DNA of 11,319 bases from NCBI GenBank assembly GCA_938009055.1, contig CALLIO010000345.1, positions 1 to 11,319 of the forward strand, in the 5' to 3' direction. The notes under the pieces were generated by a model. That model made no database searches. It was given only the letters and a program-made list of their open reading frames with translations, and had not been told where the DNA came from. The translations under genes were made by a program, and so were the position numbers. Source of the stretch: an uncultured Altererythrobacter sp. (GTDB taxonomy: Bacteria > Pseudomonadota > Alphaproteobacteria > Sphingomonadales > Sphingomonadaceae). Below are positions 5,187-11,319 of the stretch, in pieces (position 1 is the first letter of the stretch; the number at the start of each line of letters is the position of its first letter).

Positions 5187-6977
5187 GTGCTGACCGCTCT
5201 TCCCCACAATCACGCCAAACCTGCCTATGCCAAGCGTGTAGGCCTTGCTTGGCTGGCGATTTCAGCTGTGGTTCTGCTGGTGAATCTGGTGGGTATCATC
5301 GGCGGACGCTTCCCTGATCCTGATGACATTATGCGCTTGCTTCAAGTGCGCGATTTATTGGGCGGACAAGCCTGGCTTGATCTTCATCAATACCGCGTGG
5401 ATGCGCCATCAGGCGGCGTGCTGATGCATTGGTCGCGCTTTGTCGATATTCCCCTCGCGCTGGTGATCATGGCACTGACGCCGATCATCGGCAGCTCCAA
5501 TGCTGAGCTGGTCGCGCTTACAATTGTGCCGTTGATGAGTTTGGGGCTTGTGATGCTCCTGACCGGGCGGATCGTTGCCAAGACATTGGGCGAAGCACCG
5601 ATTGTGATGACTTGCATTGCGATTGTGCTGTCCGTTCCCTTGCTCTTCCAGCTGGCTCCAATGCGGATCGACCATCATGGCTGGCAGATCATTGGCGGGC
5701 TTGTCGCGGTAAACGGCATTATGGCGCGCAAGGCATGGCAAGGCGGGCTGGTTGCAGGGCTGGCCATGGCCGCCTGGCTTTCAATCTCGCTCGAAGGGCT
5801 TCCTTTGGCCGCAGCGATCTGCGCGTTGATGGCATGGCGCTGGTGGCAGCGCCGAAGCGGGCGGCTTTGGCTTGGCTGGGTAATGGCAGGGCTGAGCTTG
5901 GGCTCTGTCTTCTTCTATCTCGCGACTAAGGATGCGCGCGGCCTGATCACTTTTTGTGATGCAATCGGACCAGCCCATATCGCCATGTTTGTGTGGGGCA
6001 CAGTTGTGCTTGGCGCGCTTGCATGGATCAATCCGGCATCGCGCATTGCCATTCTGGCAGGCTTTGCAGTCGCTGGCGGCGGGGCGATCGCCATTCTGCT
6101 CGCATGGGTTCCTGAATGCGCAGGCTCCAACTTTTCGCGGCTTGACCCGATACTGATCGACTTTTGGTACGAGCGCGTAGGCGAAGGGCTGCCAATCTGG
6201 CGCCAACCTTTGGGTGCAGCCTTGCAAATCATTGTCTTCCCGCTCCTTGGGATTGCGGCTGCTCTGCGTTTTGCGCGCAAGACTGAGGGTGCTCAGCGTC
6301 AATTCTGGCAGGAATATTGCGCCTTTATGATTGCTGCTTTTTTGGTCGCGATGCTGGTTGCGCGTGCTGGAGCATTGGCAGCGGCATTGGCCGCAGTGCC
6401 GATGGGCTGGCAAATTGCCGATTGGCTGCGGCGCATTCGCGAAATGCAGCTGCCCATGCACCGCGTTATGGGCATGATTGCGCTGATATTTGCTTTGGCG
6501 CCCGTTATGCCAGTGCTCGCAGTGCAAAGCATCATCCCTGAAAAGGATGATCCAGCGACCAAGATCATCGCTGAAAGCAGCAGCAAAGTATCAAGCTGCA
6601 AAATCGCCCAAAGCGCGAAATTGCTTGCAGGTCTTCCGCAAGGCGAAATATTTGCGCCGCTCGACATATCTCCGCGCTTGCTTTTGGAAACGCACCATAG
6701 CGTTGTGGCAACTGGCCACCATCGCGGCGAGGAAAGCATGGTTGTCGTGATTGAAACGCTGACCGGATCGACACAATCGGCGAAGGGCGTTCTGCAAACG
6801 CGTGGCTCGCGCTATGTTGCGCTGTGCCCTGATCTTCACGAAGTTGCGCTCTATTCTTATGCGCGCCCCGATGGCTTTGCTGCAGATTTGATGAGCGGCC
6901 AGACACCTGACTGGCTGGAGCCAATCGAGCTTGAGTCAGAAAGCGGATTGAAAGCTTGGCGCGTTAAGAGCGATTAG
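5187..6977 (+). CDS. Polytopic GT-C / STT3-like glycosyltransferase-type membrane protein
   Basis: A 596-residue protein with roughly 11-13 hydrophobic segments up to about residue 450 and a soluble, probably periplasmic, C-terminal domain (about 451-596). After the first helix comes RFPDPDDIMR (41-50), an acidic motif in the first extracytoplasmic loop, where GT-C enzymes keep catalytic or metal-binding Asp residues; DAPSGGVLMHWSR (72-84) follows. MRIDHHGWQ (159-167) resembles the acidic/His motifs of STT3/AglB-type oligosaccharyltransferases. These features suggest transfer of a sugar or glycan from a polyprenyl carrier, but no named family can be assigned from reading alone. The start is GTG 5187, with AAGGA at 5174-5178 (8 nt spacing), just after the GtrA-like stop; an ATG at 5133 inside that gene is the alternative. 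It converges on msrB. Confidence 0.65.
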   Translation: MLTALPHNHAKPAYAKRVGLAWLAISAVVLLVNLVGIIGGRFPDPDDIMRLLQVRDLLGGQAWLDLHQYRVDAPSGGVLMHWSRFVDIPLALVIMALTPIIGSSNAELVALTIVPLMSLGLVMLLTGRIVAKTLGEAPIVMTCIAIVLSVPLLFQLAPMRIDHHGWQIIGGLVAVNGIMARKAWQGGLVAGLAMAAWLSISLEGLPLAAAICALMAWRWWQRRSGRLWLGWVMAGLSLGSVFFYLATKDARGLITFCDAIGPAHIAMFVWGTVVLGALAWINPASRIAILAGFAVAGGGAIAILLAWVPECAGSNFSRLDPILIDFWYERVGEGLPIWRQPLGAALQIIVFPLLGIAAALRFARKTEGAQRQFWQEYCAFMIAAFLVAMLVARAGALAAALAAVPMGWQIADWLRRIREMQLPMHRVMGMIALIFALAPVMPVLAVQSIIPEKDDPATKIIAESSSKVSSCKIAQSAKLLAGLPQGEIFAPLDISPRLLLETHHSVVATGHHRGEESMVVVIETLTGSTQSAKGVLQTRGSRYVALCPDLHEVALYSYARPDGFAADLMSGQTPDWLEPIELESESGLKAWRVKSD

Positions 6978-6978
6978 A

Positions 6979-7020
6979 CCGGGATAAAGTCTCCAACCGG
7001 CTCAAGCCGGGACAAAATCT
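6979..7020. repeat. Direct repeat and small hairpin at the convergent gene junction
   Basis: CCGGGATAAAGTCT (6979-6992) is repeated as CCGGGACAAAATCT (7007-7020), 12 of 14 bases identical, 28 bp apart. Between them CCGGC-TCAA-GCCGG (6997-7010 region) forms a 5-bp tetraloop hairpin. The second copy is the 3' end of msrB, so the first looks like a partial duplicate of that end. No T-run makes it a clear terminator. Confidence 0.6.
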
Positions 7021-7499
7021 AACGCCAAGCCATTGATGCAATGCCGCTTGCCGGTTGGCTTGGGGCCATCGCTAAAGATGTGACCCAAATGTCCGCCGCA
7101 ATCGGCACAGTGCACTTCCGTGCGCGGATAGCCGATCTTGTAGTCCGTGGTTGTGCCCACCGCGCCGCGATCAATCGGTGCGTAGAAGCTGGGCCAGCCC
7201 GTTTTGCTGTCGAATTTGGTTTTCGACGAATAGAGCCGGTTGCCGCAACCCGCGCACACGAATGTGCCGCGGCGATTTTCCTTGTCGAGCGGTGAGGAGA
7301 AGGGGCGTTCGGTGCCCGCTTGGCGCAGGATGCGGAATTCAGAGCGGGTTAGCTTCTTGCGCCACTCAGCCTCGGTGAGATTGACCGGGAAATTCTTGGC
7401 TTGCGCAGGGGCAGCGCCGCAAGCTGCCAGCACGGGCAGCGCGGCAGAAGCGGCAAGGCCAGCCAGAATATGGCGGCGCGATGCTTTGGCGATAGGCAT
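7002..7499 (-). CDS. msrB: Peptide-methionine (R)-S-oxide reductase MsrB, Tat-type lipoprotein
   Basis: A 165-residue MsrB that reduces the R-epimer of methionine sulfoxide in oxidised proteins. Its N-terminus has a twin-arginine motif (SRRHIL, Arg 8-9), a hydrophobic core and a lipobox LAAC (Cys27), predicting Tat export and lipidation, so it should act in the periplasm or at a membrane. The catalytic domain has the two zinc CxxC pairs (CAGC at 82-85, CADC at 131-134), TGWPSF (100-105), GHIFSDGP (139-146) and the catalytic Cys154 in RHCIN (usually RYCIN or RFCIN). No further Cys is present in the mature domain, so there is no obvious resolving cysteine. The start is ATG 7499, with AAGGAG 5 nt upstream; a GTG at 7505 overlaps that site and is rejected. 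It lies 84 bp after the P450 on the same strand. Confidence 0.93.
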   Translation of the reverse strand: MPIAKASRRHILAGLAASAALPVLAACGAAPAQAKNFPVNLTEAEWRKKLTRSEFRILRQAGTERPFSSPLDKENRRGTFVCAGCGNRLYSSKTKFDSKTGWPSFYAPIDRGAVGTTTDYKIGYPRTEVHCADCGGHLGHIFSDGPKPTGKRHCINGLALDFVPA

Positions 7500-7583
7500 A
7501 ATCACTCCTTCAGGCTTCGCTTGGATCCTATTAACAGGTTCGCAGGCGAGCGCGAAAAGGTTTCACTATGGCTTTGGCAGTGC

Positions 7584-8927
7584 TCAGAATTCCGTAATTT
7601 CGGTCTCAAGCACCCGGAAGCCCTCAACGAAATTGGCGCGCACACGCTCAACCTCGCCCGCAACATGCACGCGCATCCGGCGGGCATGCATTTCTTCCAA
7701 GAGAATGCGCAATTGCAATTCGGCCAAGCGCGCGCCCACGCAGCGGTGGATGCCATAGCCAAAGGCGAGATGGCGGCGGGCATTTTCGCGCGTAATGTCG
7801 AGCTTGCTGGCATCGTCAAACACGCTTTCATCGCGATTGGCGGAATTGTACCACAGCACAACCTTGTCGCCTTTTTTGATCATTTGCCCGAACACTTCAG
7901 TATCTTCGGTACAGGTGCGGCGCATATGTTTCAGCGGCGTTTGATAGCGAATGCATTCCTGCACGGCATTGGGGATCAAATCAGGCTGGGTTTCGAACAA
8001 TTTGCGCTGATCGGGGAATTTATCCATCGCATGGATGATGCCCGACATCGTGTTGCGCGTGGTGTCGTTCCCGCCCACGATCAGCAGCACCAGATTGCCC
8101 ATGAATTCCTGCGGGCTCATTTGGTTCATTGCAGGGGAATGGATCATCATCGAGATGAGATCAGCGCCGGGTTCCTCGCCCGATTTCTTCGCCCACAGTT
8201 GCTGGAAATAGGCCGCCATTTCCATCTGGATGCCGCGGCGCGTTTCTTCCATGCTTTTGCCTGCCAGCATCAGCTCGGTATCGCCCGACCAATCCGACCA
8301 GAAGGTCAGCAGATCGCGGTCTTCCCATGGAAAATCGAACAGCAATGCGAGCATGCCGGTGGTCAGCGGGATGGAAACATCGTCCACCCAATTGAATGTC
8401 TTGCCGCGCGGTAAGGCGTCCAAGCATTCGCCCGTGCGCTGACGGATCGAATCTTCCATCCGGCGCATTTCAGCAGGCTTGAATGCAGGCGCAACGGTGC
8501 GCCGCTGGCCAGTGTGCTTGGGCCGGTCCATCGCGATGAACATCGGCAATTCGAAACGCTCTTCACCCTCGGCAAATTCTTCATCATCAATCCGCTCGAG
8601 GATCGTAATGCCGCCATGCTCCCAGCTGGAAGAGAACGCTTCGGGCAGAGCTTCGATATGCTGGATCACCTTGTGGCTGACTGCGCTCCAATAGGGGCCA
8701 AACGGGCTTTCAGGGATGTAATGCAGCGGCCCATGCGCACGCATATCTTCAAAGATCGGCTCCCAGCGGTTTTCAGCATAGATATCGCTGCGGCTGGTGT
8801 CCCATTTGTGCGGATGGTCTGGGCGCGTTTCAGGATTGGCTTCAAAATGCGCTTTCAAGGCCTCATGCGCTTTGGGTGAGCGCGTCCATTGCTTGTCCTG
8901 CGGCTTATCTTCGGCCAGCGTTGCCAT
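7584..8927 (-). CDS. Cytochrome P450, CYP153-like (alkane / fatty-acid terminal hydroxylase type)
   Basis: A soluble 447-residue bacterial P450. Landmarks: FIAMDRPKHTGQRR (130-143, C-helix region contacting the heme), the oxygen-activating I-helix GGNDTT (285-290), the K-helix ExxR (E324-C-I-R327) and the heme loop FGYGIHRCVG with the thiolate ligand Cys396. The run GIHRCVGARLAELQLRILLE closely resembles CYP153 enzymes, which hydroxylate terminal carbons of alkanes, alcohols or fatty acids using a ferredoxin and ferredoxin reductase; that assignment rests on memory of the family. Neither redox partner lies in this window, unlike many CYP153 operons. ATG 8927 is preferred to the adjacent ATG 8930 because AGGAG is spaced 6 nt from the former and only 3 from the latter. 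A strong palindrome lies about 60-80 bp upstream. Confidence 0.9.
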   Translation of the reverse strand: MATLAEDKPQDKQWTRSPKAHEALKAHFEANPETRPDHPHKWDTSRSDIYAENRWEPIFEDMRAHGPLHYIPESPFGPYWSAVSHKVIQHIEALPEAFSSSWEHGGITILERIDDEEFAEGEERFELPMFIAMDRPKHTGQRRTVAPAFKPAEMRRMEDSIRQRTGECLDALPRGKTFNWVDDVSIPLTTGMLALLFDFPWEDRDLLTFWSDWSGDTELMLAGKSMEETRRGIQMEMAAYFQQLWAKKSGEEPGADLISMMIHSPAMNQMSPQEFMGNLVLLIVGGNDTTRNTMSGIIHAMDKFPDQRKLFETQPDLIPNAVQECIRYQTPLKHMRRTCTEDTEVFGQMIKKGDKVVLWYNSANRDESVFDDASKLDITRENARRHLAFGYGIHRCVGARLAELQLRILLEEMHARRMRVHVAGEVERVRANFVEGFRVLETEITEF

Positions 8928-8941
8928 CATACTCTCCTGCT

Positions 8942-8966
8942 AGAGACGACTCTCAAGGGTCGCTCT
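8942..8966 (-). promoter_or_regulatory. Hairpin in the P450 leader, next to its ribosome binding site
   Basis: In the minus-strand transcript AGAGCGAC pairs with GTCG-T-CTCT (one bulge), 8 pairs around an 8-nt loop. It ends a few bases before the Shine-Dalgarno AGGAG (8932-8936). It could tune translation or mRNA stability; evidence is structural only. Confidence 0.3.
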
Positions 8967-8985
8967 TTGGAGTGCATCCTGCCTT

Positions 8986-9005
8986 TATTGACACAGATGT
9001 CAATA
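8986..9005. promoter_or_regulatory. Perfect 8+8 bp palindrome, probable operator of the P450 gene
   Basis: TATTGACA (8986-8993) and TGTCAATA (8998-9005) are exact reverse complements around a 4-bp spacer. On the minus strand the right arm supplies TTGACA (8998-9003), an ideal -35 box for the P450, although no good -10 is found 17 bp on (AGGATG). Size, symmetry and position fit an operator for a dimeric repressor such as a TetR-family protein; no such regulator gene is in this window. Centre is 69 bp upstream of the P450 start. Confidence 0.6.
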
Positions 9006-9035
9006 TTAGGTTTTGATGGCGAACTTAAATTTGCC

Positions 9036-10319
9036 CTAACCTTGCGTCGCTTGGCTTGGCCGCTGATTGGTCAGCCTTTGCCAAAGCGAGCGCTTGTTCG
9101 CTTGGCCGCCGCCGCCCGATTTCATCACTTTGGTACGGAAGAGCTTGGCGCCCACACGGATGAAGATCAGCACCCACACGGCTTGATAAGCAATCGCCAG
9201 CAAATGCGGCCAAACGAGCTCGCTAGTGGCTGCGCGCGCGATCATTGCGAAGGGCGAGGACAGCGGGAAGAGGATGGTTGCCAGCTCGACCCAAAACGCT
9301 CCGCCCAGAAGCGCAAAGCTGGCGAAGATGAAGATGAACAGCTGGAGCATTGTGACCGGCATGGACAATGTTTGCACTTCGCGCACTGTGCTGGCGAGAG
9401 CGCCAATTGCAAGGAAGATCGAGCCGATCAGCAGATATCCCATCGAGAAATTGACGACGAACAGCAATGCGAACAGCGGCCAGCCAACACCCGGCTCGGG
9501 CGCATTGTCGATGACTTCGCGGTATCCGCCAATGTCGCCGCCGAAATAATAGAATGCGCCAGCAAGCGAGAACCACACCGTAATCCCACAAAGCGAGACG
9601 GCGAGCATGGCGAACAGCTTGCCAAGGAACACGGCATCCATCGGCAGTGCGGCGGCCAGAATCTCGATGATCTTATTGGCCTTTTCCTCAACCAGATTGG
9701 ACAGCACCATGCCCGCCAGCATCATCATCAGCATGAAGAGAACTGTCATGGAAATGCGCGCTGTATCCTCGCGCTGATCCTTGGTTTTAAGCCCGCTGGT
9801 CTCAATCTCTTGCGTATCGAGATCAGGGTAGGCAATCGTCCCGCCCGATTGTGTTAGTGCCAATTGCATTGCCACCAGCCCGCGCCATGCGCGCAGTCGA
9901 TCAGGTGTTGCGGTGAGTACAGGCTCTCTGAGCGAGCCGGTCAGCACAGCGCCATATTTACCGCTTTTGTCGGCAAGAATGGCGTTCACATCGATAGGCG
10001 CGCCACTTGGATCAGGCTCGATCACTTTGATCTTGGGCACAGATCCGCCGCCCAATTCATCGGCTAGCTTGTCCCGCGCACGCTCGAGCCGGATGATATC
10101 ATTCTCGCTCATCTGCACGGCAATGGCGGGTTCAATCTTGGTTTCAGCGGCAACCGAGCCAAGACTGAATGACAGACCCATGATGATTGCGGGGAACAGG
10201 GGGCCGAGCAGAAAGAAGAAGAAGCTGCGCGAAAAAAGGATTGCGCTGAAATCACGCCGCGCGACCACAAAGGCCGCTTGCAACATTGAAAGGCGTGAGG
10301 TGGAGGCCATATCGGTCAT
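9036..10319 (-). CDS. ABC-2 type transporter permease (NatB-like, COG1668-like)
   Basis: A 427-residue inner-membrane permease. A first helix at about 33-55 is followed by a large extracytoplasmic domain (about 56-188) and a cluster of helices (about 190-210, 232-258, 280-308, 320-350, 370-392), the usual NatB/YhaP layout. The conserved EEKANKIIE (211-219) followed by LAAALPMDAVFLGKL is the cytoplasmic coupling segment typical of these exporters. Family members with this partner export sodium, small compounds or unknown substrates, and the substrate here cannot be read. The ATG at 10319 overlaps the ATPase stop as ATGA, so translation is coupled; a second in-frame ATG is at 10310. The C-terminal 35 residues are basic and Gly/Gln-rich. 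A weak hairpin, GGCAAA/TTCGCC on the minus strand, lies right after the stop with no T-run. Confidence 0.9.
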   Translation of the reverse strand: MTDMASTSRLSMLQAAFVVARRDFSAILFSRSFFFFLLGPLFPAIIMGLSFSLGSVAAETKIEPAIAVQMSENDIIRLERARDKLADELGGGSVPKIKVIEPDPSGAPIDVNAILADKSGKYGAVLTGSLREPVLTATPDRLRAWRGLVAMQLALTQSGGTIAYPDLDTQEIETSGLKTKDQREDTARISMTVLFMLMMMLAGMVLSNLVEEKANKIIEILAAALPMDAVFLGKLFAMLAVSLCGITVWFSLAGAFYYFGGDIGGYREVIDNAPEPGVGWPLFALLFVVNFSMGYLLIGSIFLAIGALASTVREVQTLSMPVTMLQLFIFIFASFALLGGAFWVELATILFPLSSPFAMIARAATSELVWPHLLAIAYQAVWVLIFIRVGAKLFRTKVMKSGGGGQANKRSLWQRLTNQRPSQATQG

Positions 10320-11308
10320 TCGCTCTCTCCTGCGCCTTCGCCCATTTCTGCCGCTGCTGCCTCGCCCGCAATATGGACAAAAGCATCGTGCAATCCGGCG
10401 CGTTCGATGGATAGCGACAGAATGCCTGCCTCCCCTTCGATCAATTGTTTGAGCAATGGCTCAACGCCTGTTTCAGGAAGCGAGAACATGAAGAAATCGC
10501 CTTCACGCCGAGCATCATCGGGCAGCGCTTGCATCCATGCCCCTTCGCGGGCGCGGGTTTCCAAGCGGACTTGCGCGGGTATGCGGTCGCGCGCTGCCTC
10601 TACGCTGCCTGCATAGGGCACTTTGCCGCCAGCAATGATCGCCACGCCTTCGCAAAGCCGCTCAGCATGGTGAATGACATGGGTTGAGAAGATGACCGTT
10701 GTGCCATCATCGGCCAGCGCGCGGATCATCCGCTCCAGCTTGCCTTGGTTGATGGCATCAAGGCCGGAAAACGGCTCATCCAGCACTACTAGCTTGGGCT
10801 TGTGCAGCAGCGTGCCCAGCAATTGGACGGTTTGCGCCATGCCTTTTGACAATTGGCGGATTTGCCGTTCAGCCGCATGGGTCAGTCCATGCGCTTCTAG
10901 CATTTCCATGCCGCGCTTGCGCCCCTCTGCCAAAGTCAGCCCGCGAAGCGCACCCATAAAGGCAATCGCTTCAATCGCTTTCATTGACGGGTAAAGCCCG
11001 CGTTCTTCAGGCAAATAGCCGATCAGCCGGGCAATATCATGCGGGCGGTCATGGCCAAAAACGCGGCGCACGCCCTCGTCGGGGTCAATAATGCCCAGCA
11101 GCATCCGCAATGTCGTGGTTTTGCCTGCACCATTGGGGCCAAGCACGCCGTAGATCGCGCCTTCAGGCACCGAGAGATCGACATGGCTGACCGCCACAGT
11201 GTTATCGAAACGCTTCACAAGGCCGCGCGCTTCCACGGCCAGCGGGCGGCTTTCGCCCCTAGCTTCCTGATTGTTTGCTGCTGCGCTATCGCTTACGGCC
11301 ATGTCCAT
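10316..11308 (-). CDS. ABC transporter ATP-binding protein (NatA-like)
   Basis: A 330-residue ATPase partner of the adjacent permease. Walker A is GPNGAGKT (57-64), the ABC signature LSKGM (153-157), Walker B LVVLDEP (173-179) followed by the D-loop SGLD, and the switch His is H210 in STHVIHHAE. At the Q-loop the sequence is GYLPEERGLYP: a Glu (E101) replaces the usual Gln, a substitution I recall from related exporters of this subfamily. After about residue 235 comes an extra C-terminal domain of the DUF4162 type, ending in an acidic Ala/Gly/Glu tail. The start was taken at ATG 11308; an in-frame ATG at 11302 is equally possible, and no clear Shine-Dalgarno is visible in the 11 bases left before the window edge. 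Its stop overlaps the permease start. Confidence 0.92.
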   Translation of the reverse strand: MDMAVSDSAAANNQEARGESRPLAVEARGLVKRFDNTVAVSHVDLSVPEGAIYGVLGPNGAGKTTTLRMLLGIIDPDEGVRRVFGHDRPHDIARLIGYLPEERGLYPSMKAIEAIAFMGALRGLTLAEGRKRGMEMLEAHGLTHAAERQIRQLSKGMAQTVQLLGTLLHKPKLVVLDEPFSGLDAINQGKLERMIRALADDGTTVIFSTHVIHHAERLCEGVAIIAGGKVPYAGSVEAARDRIPAQVRLETRAREGAWMQALPDDARREGDFFMFSLPETGVEPLLKQLIEGEAGILSLSIERAGLHDAFVHIAGEAAAAEMGEGAGESE

Positions 11309-11319
11309 AGTTCGCGGGG

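Noticed and set aside
5781..6527. 248-codon minus-strand open frame
   Set aside because: It is antisense to the GT-C-like gene, with Cys/His/Gln-rich composition typical of a mirror frame.
7401..8414. 337-codon plus-strand open frame
   Set aside because: It is a shadow of the P450 and msrB genes, with His/Arg/Phe-rich low-quality composition and no motif.
9008..9042. Hairpin after the permease stop (GGCGAA/TTTGCC with outer AGGTT/AACCT)
   Set aside because: The stem is short, with no T-run in the direction of transcription, so it was not called a terminator.
8889..9857. 322-codon plus-strand open frame
   Set aside because: It is antisense to the ABC permease, His/Gln/Glu/Arg-rich with no recognisable domain, and the opposite strand carries a clear protein.

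Overview
The window looks like chromosomal DNA of an alphaproteobacterium, most likely Sphingomonadales and close to Erythrobacteraceae. This is inferred from the style and moderate-to-high GC of the proteins: a POT peptide transporter, a CYP153-type P450, IhfB, a Tat-type MsrB lipoprotein, and a flavoenzyme/GtrA/GT-C set. No phage, transposase, CRISPR or plasmid gene is visible, and composition looks uniform by eye.

Layout. Positions 1-1866: a POT/PTR-family peptide transporter on the minus strand, followed 22 bp downstream by the first 22 codons of a lipoprotein that leaves the window, and diverging from a short YtrA-type GntR regulator (1867-2211). Positions 2212-2957: ihfB (IHF beta) behind a structured-looking leader, then four tandem 16-bp repeats and a tRNA-Leu(UAA) gene with encoded CCA. 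Positions 3045-6977: three plus-strand genes for a UDP-galactopyranose-mutase-like flavoenzyme, a GtrA-family membrane protein and a large polytopic GT-C/STT3-like protein. Their order suggests a cell-envelope glycan route: sugar isomer chemistry on a carrier, membrane translocation, then periplasmic transfer. Positions 7002-11308, all minus strand: an ABC-2 exporter pair (ATPase and permease, ATGA overlap), a CYP153-like P450 with a perfect 8+8 bp palindrome upstream, and an MsrB methionine sulfoxide reductase predicted to be a Tat-exported lipoprotein.

Most interesting points: (1) the flavoenzyme-GtrA-GT-C set, which resembles in logic the mycobacterial DprE1/Rv3789/AftA arabinan set but is not described here by any named system I recognise; (2) the ihfB leader, where hand folding gives a hairpin plus a possible H-type pseudoknot running up to the Shine-Dalgarno; (3) the palindrome in front of the P450, overlapping a TTGACA. 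The rest is ordinary core or accessory metabolism. All functional calls are from motif reading without database searches.
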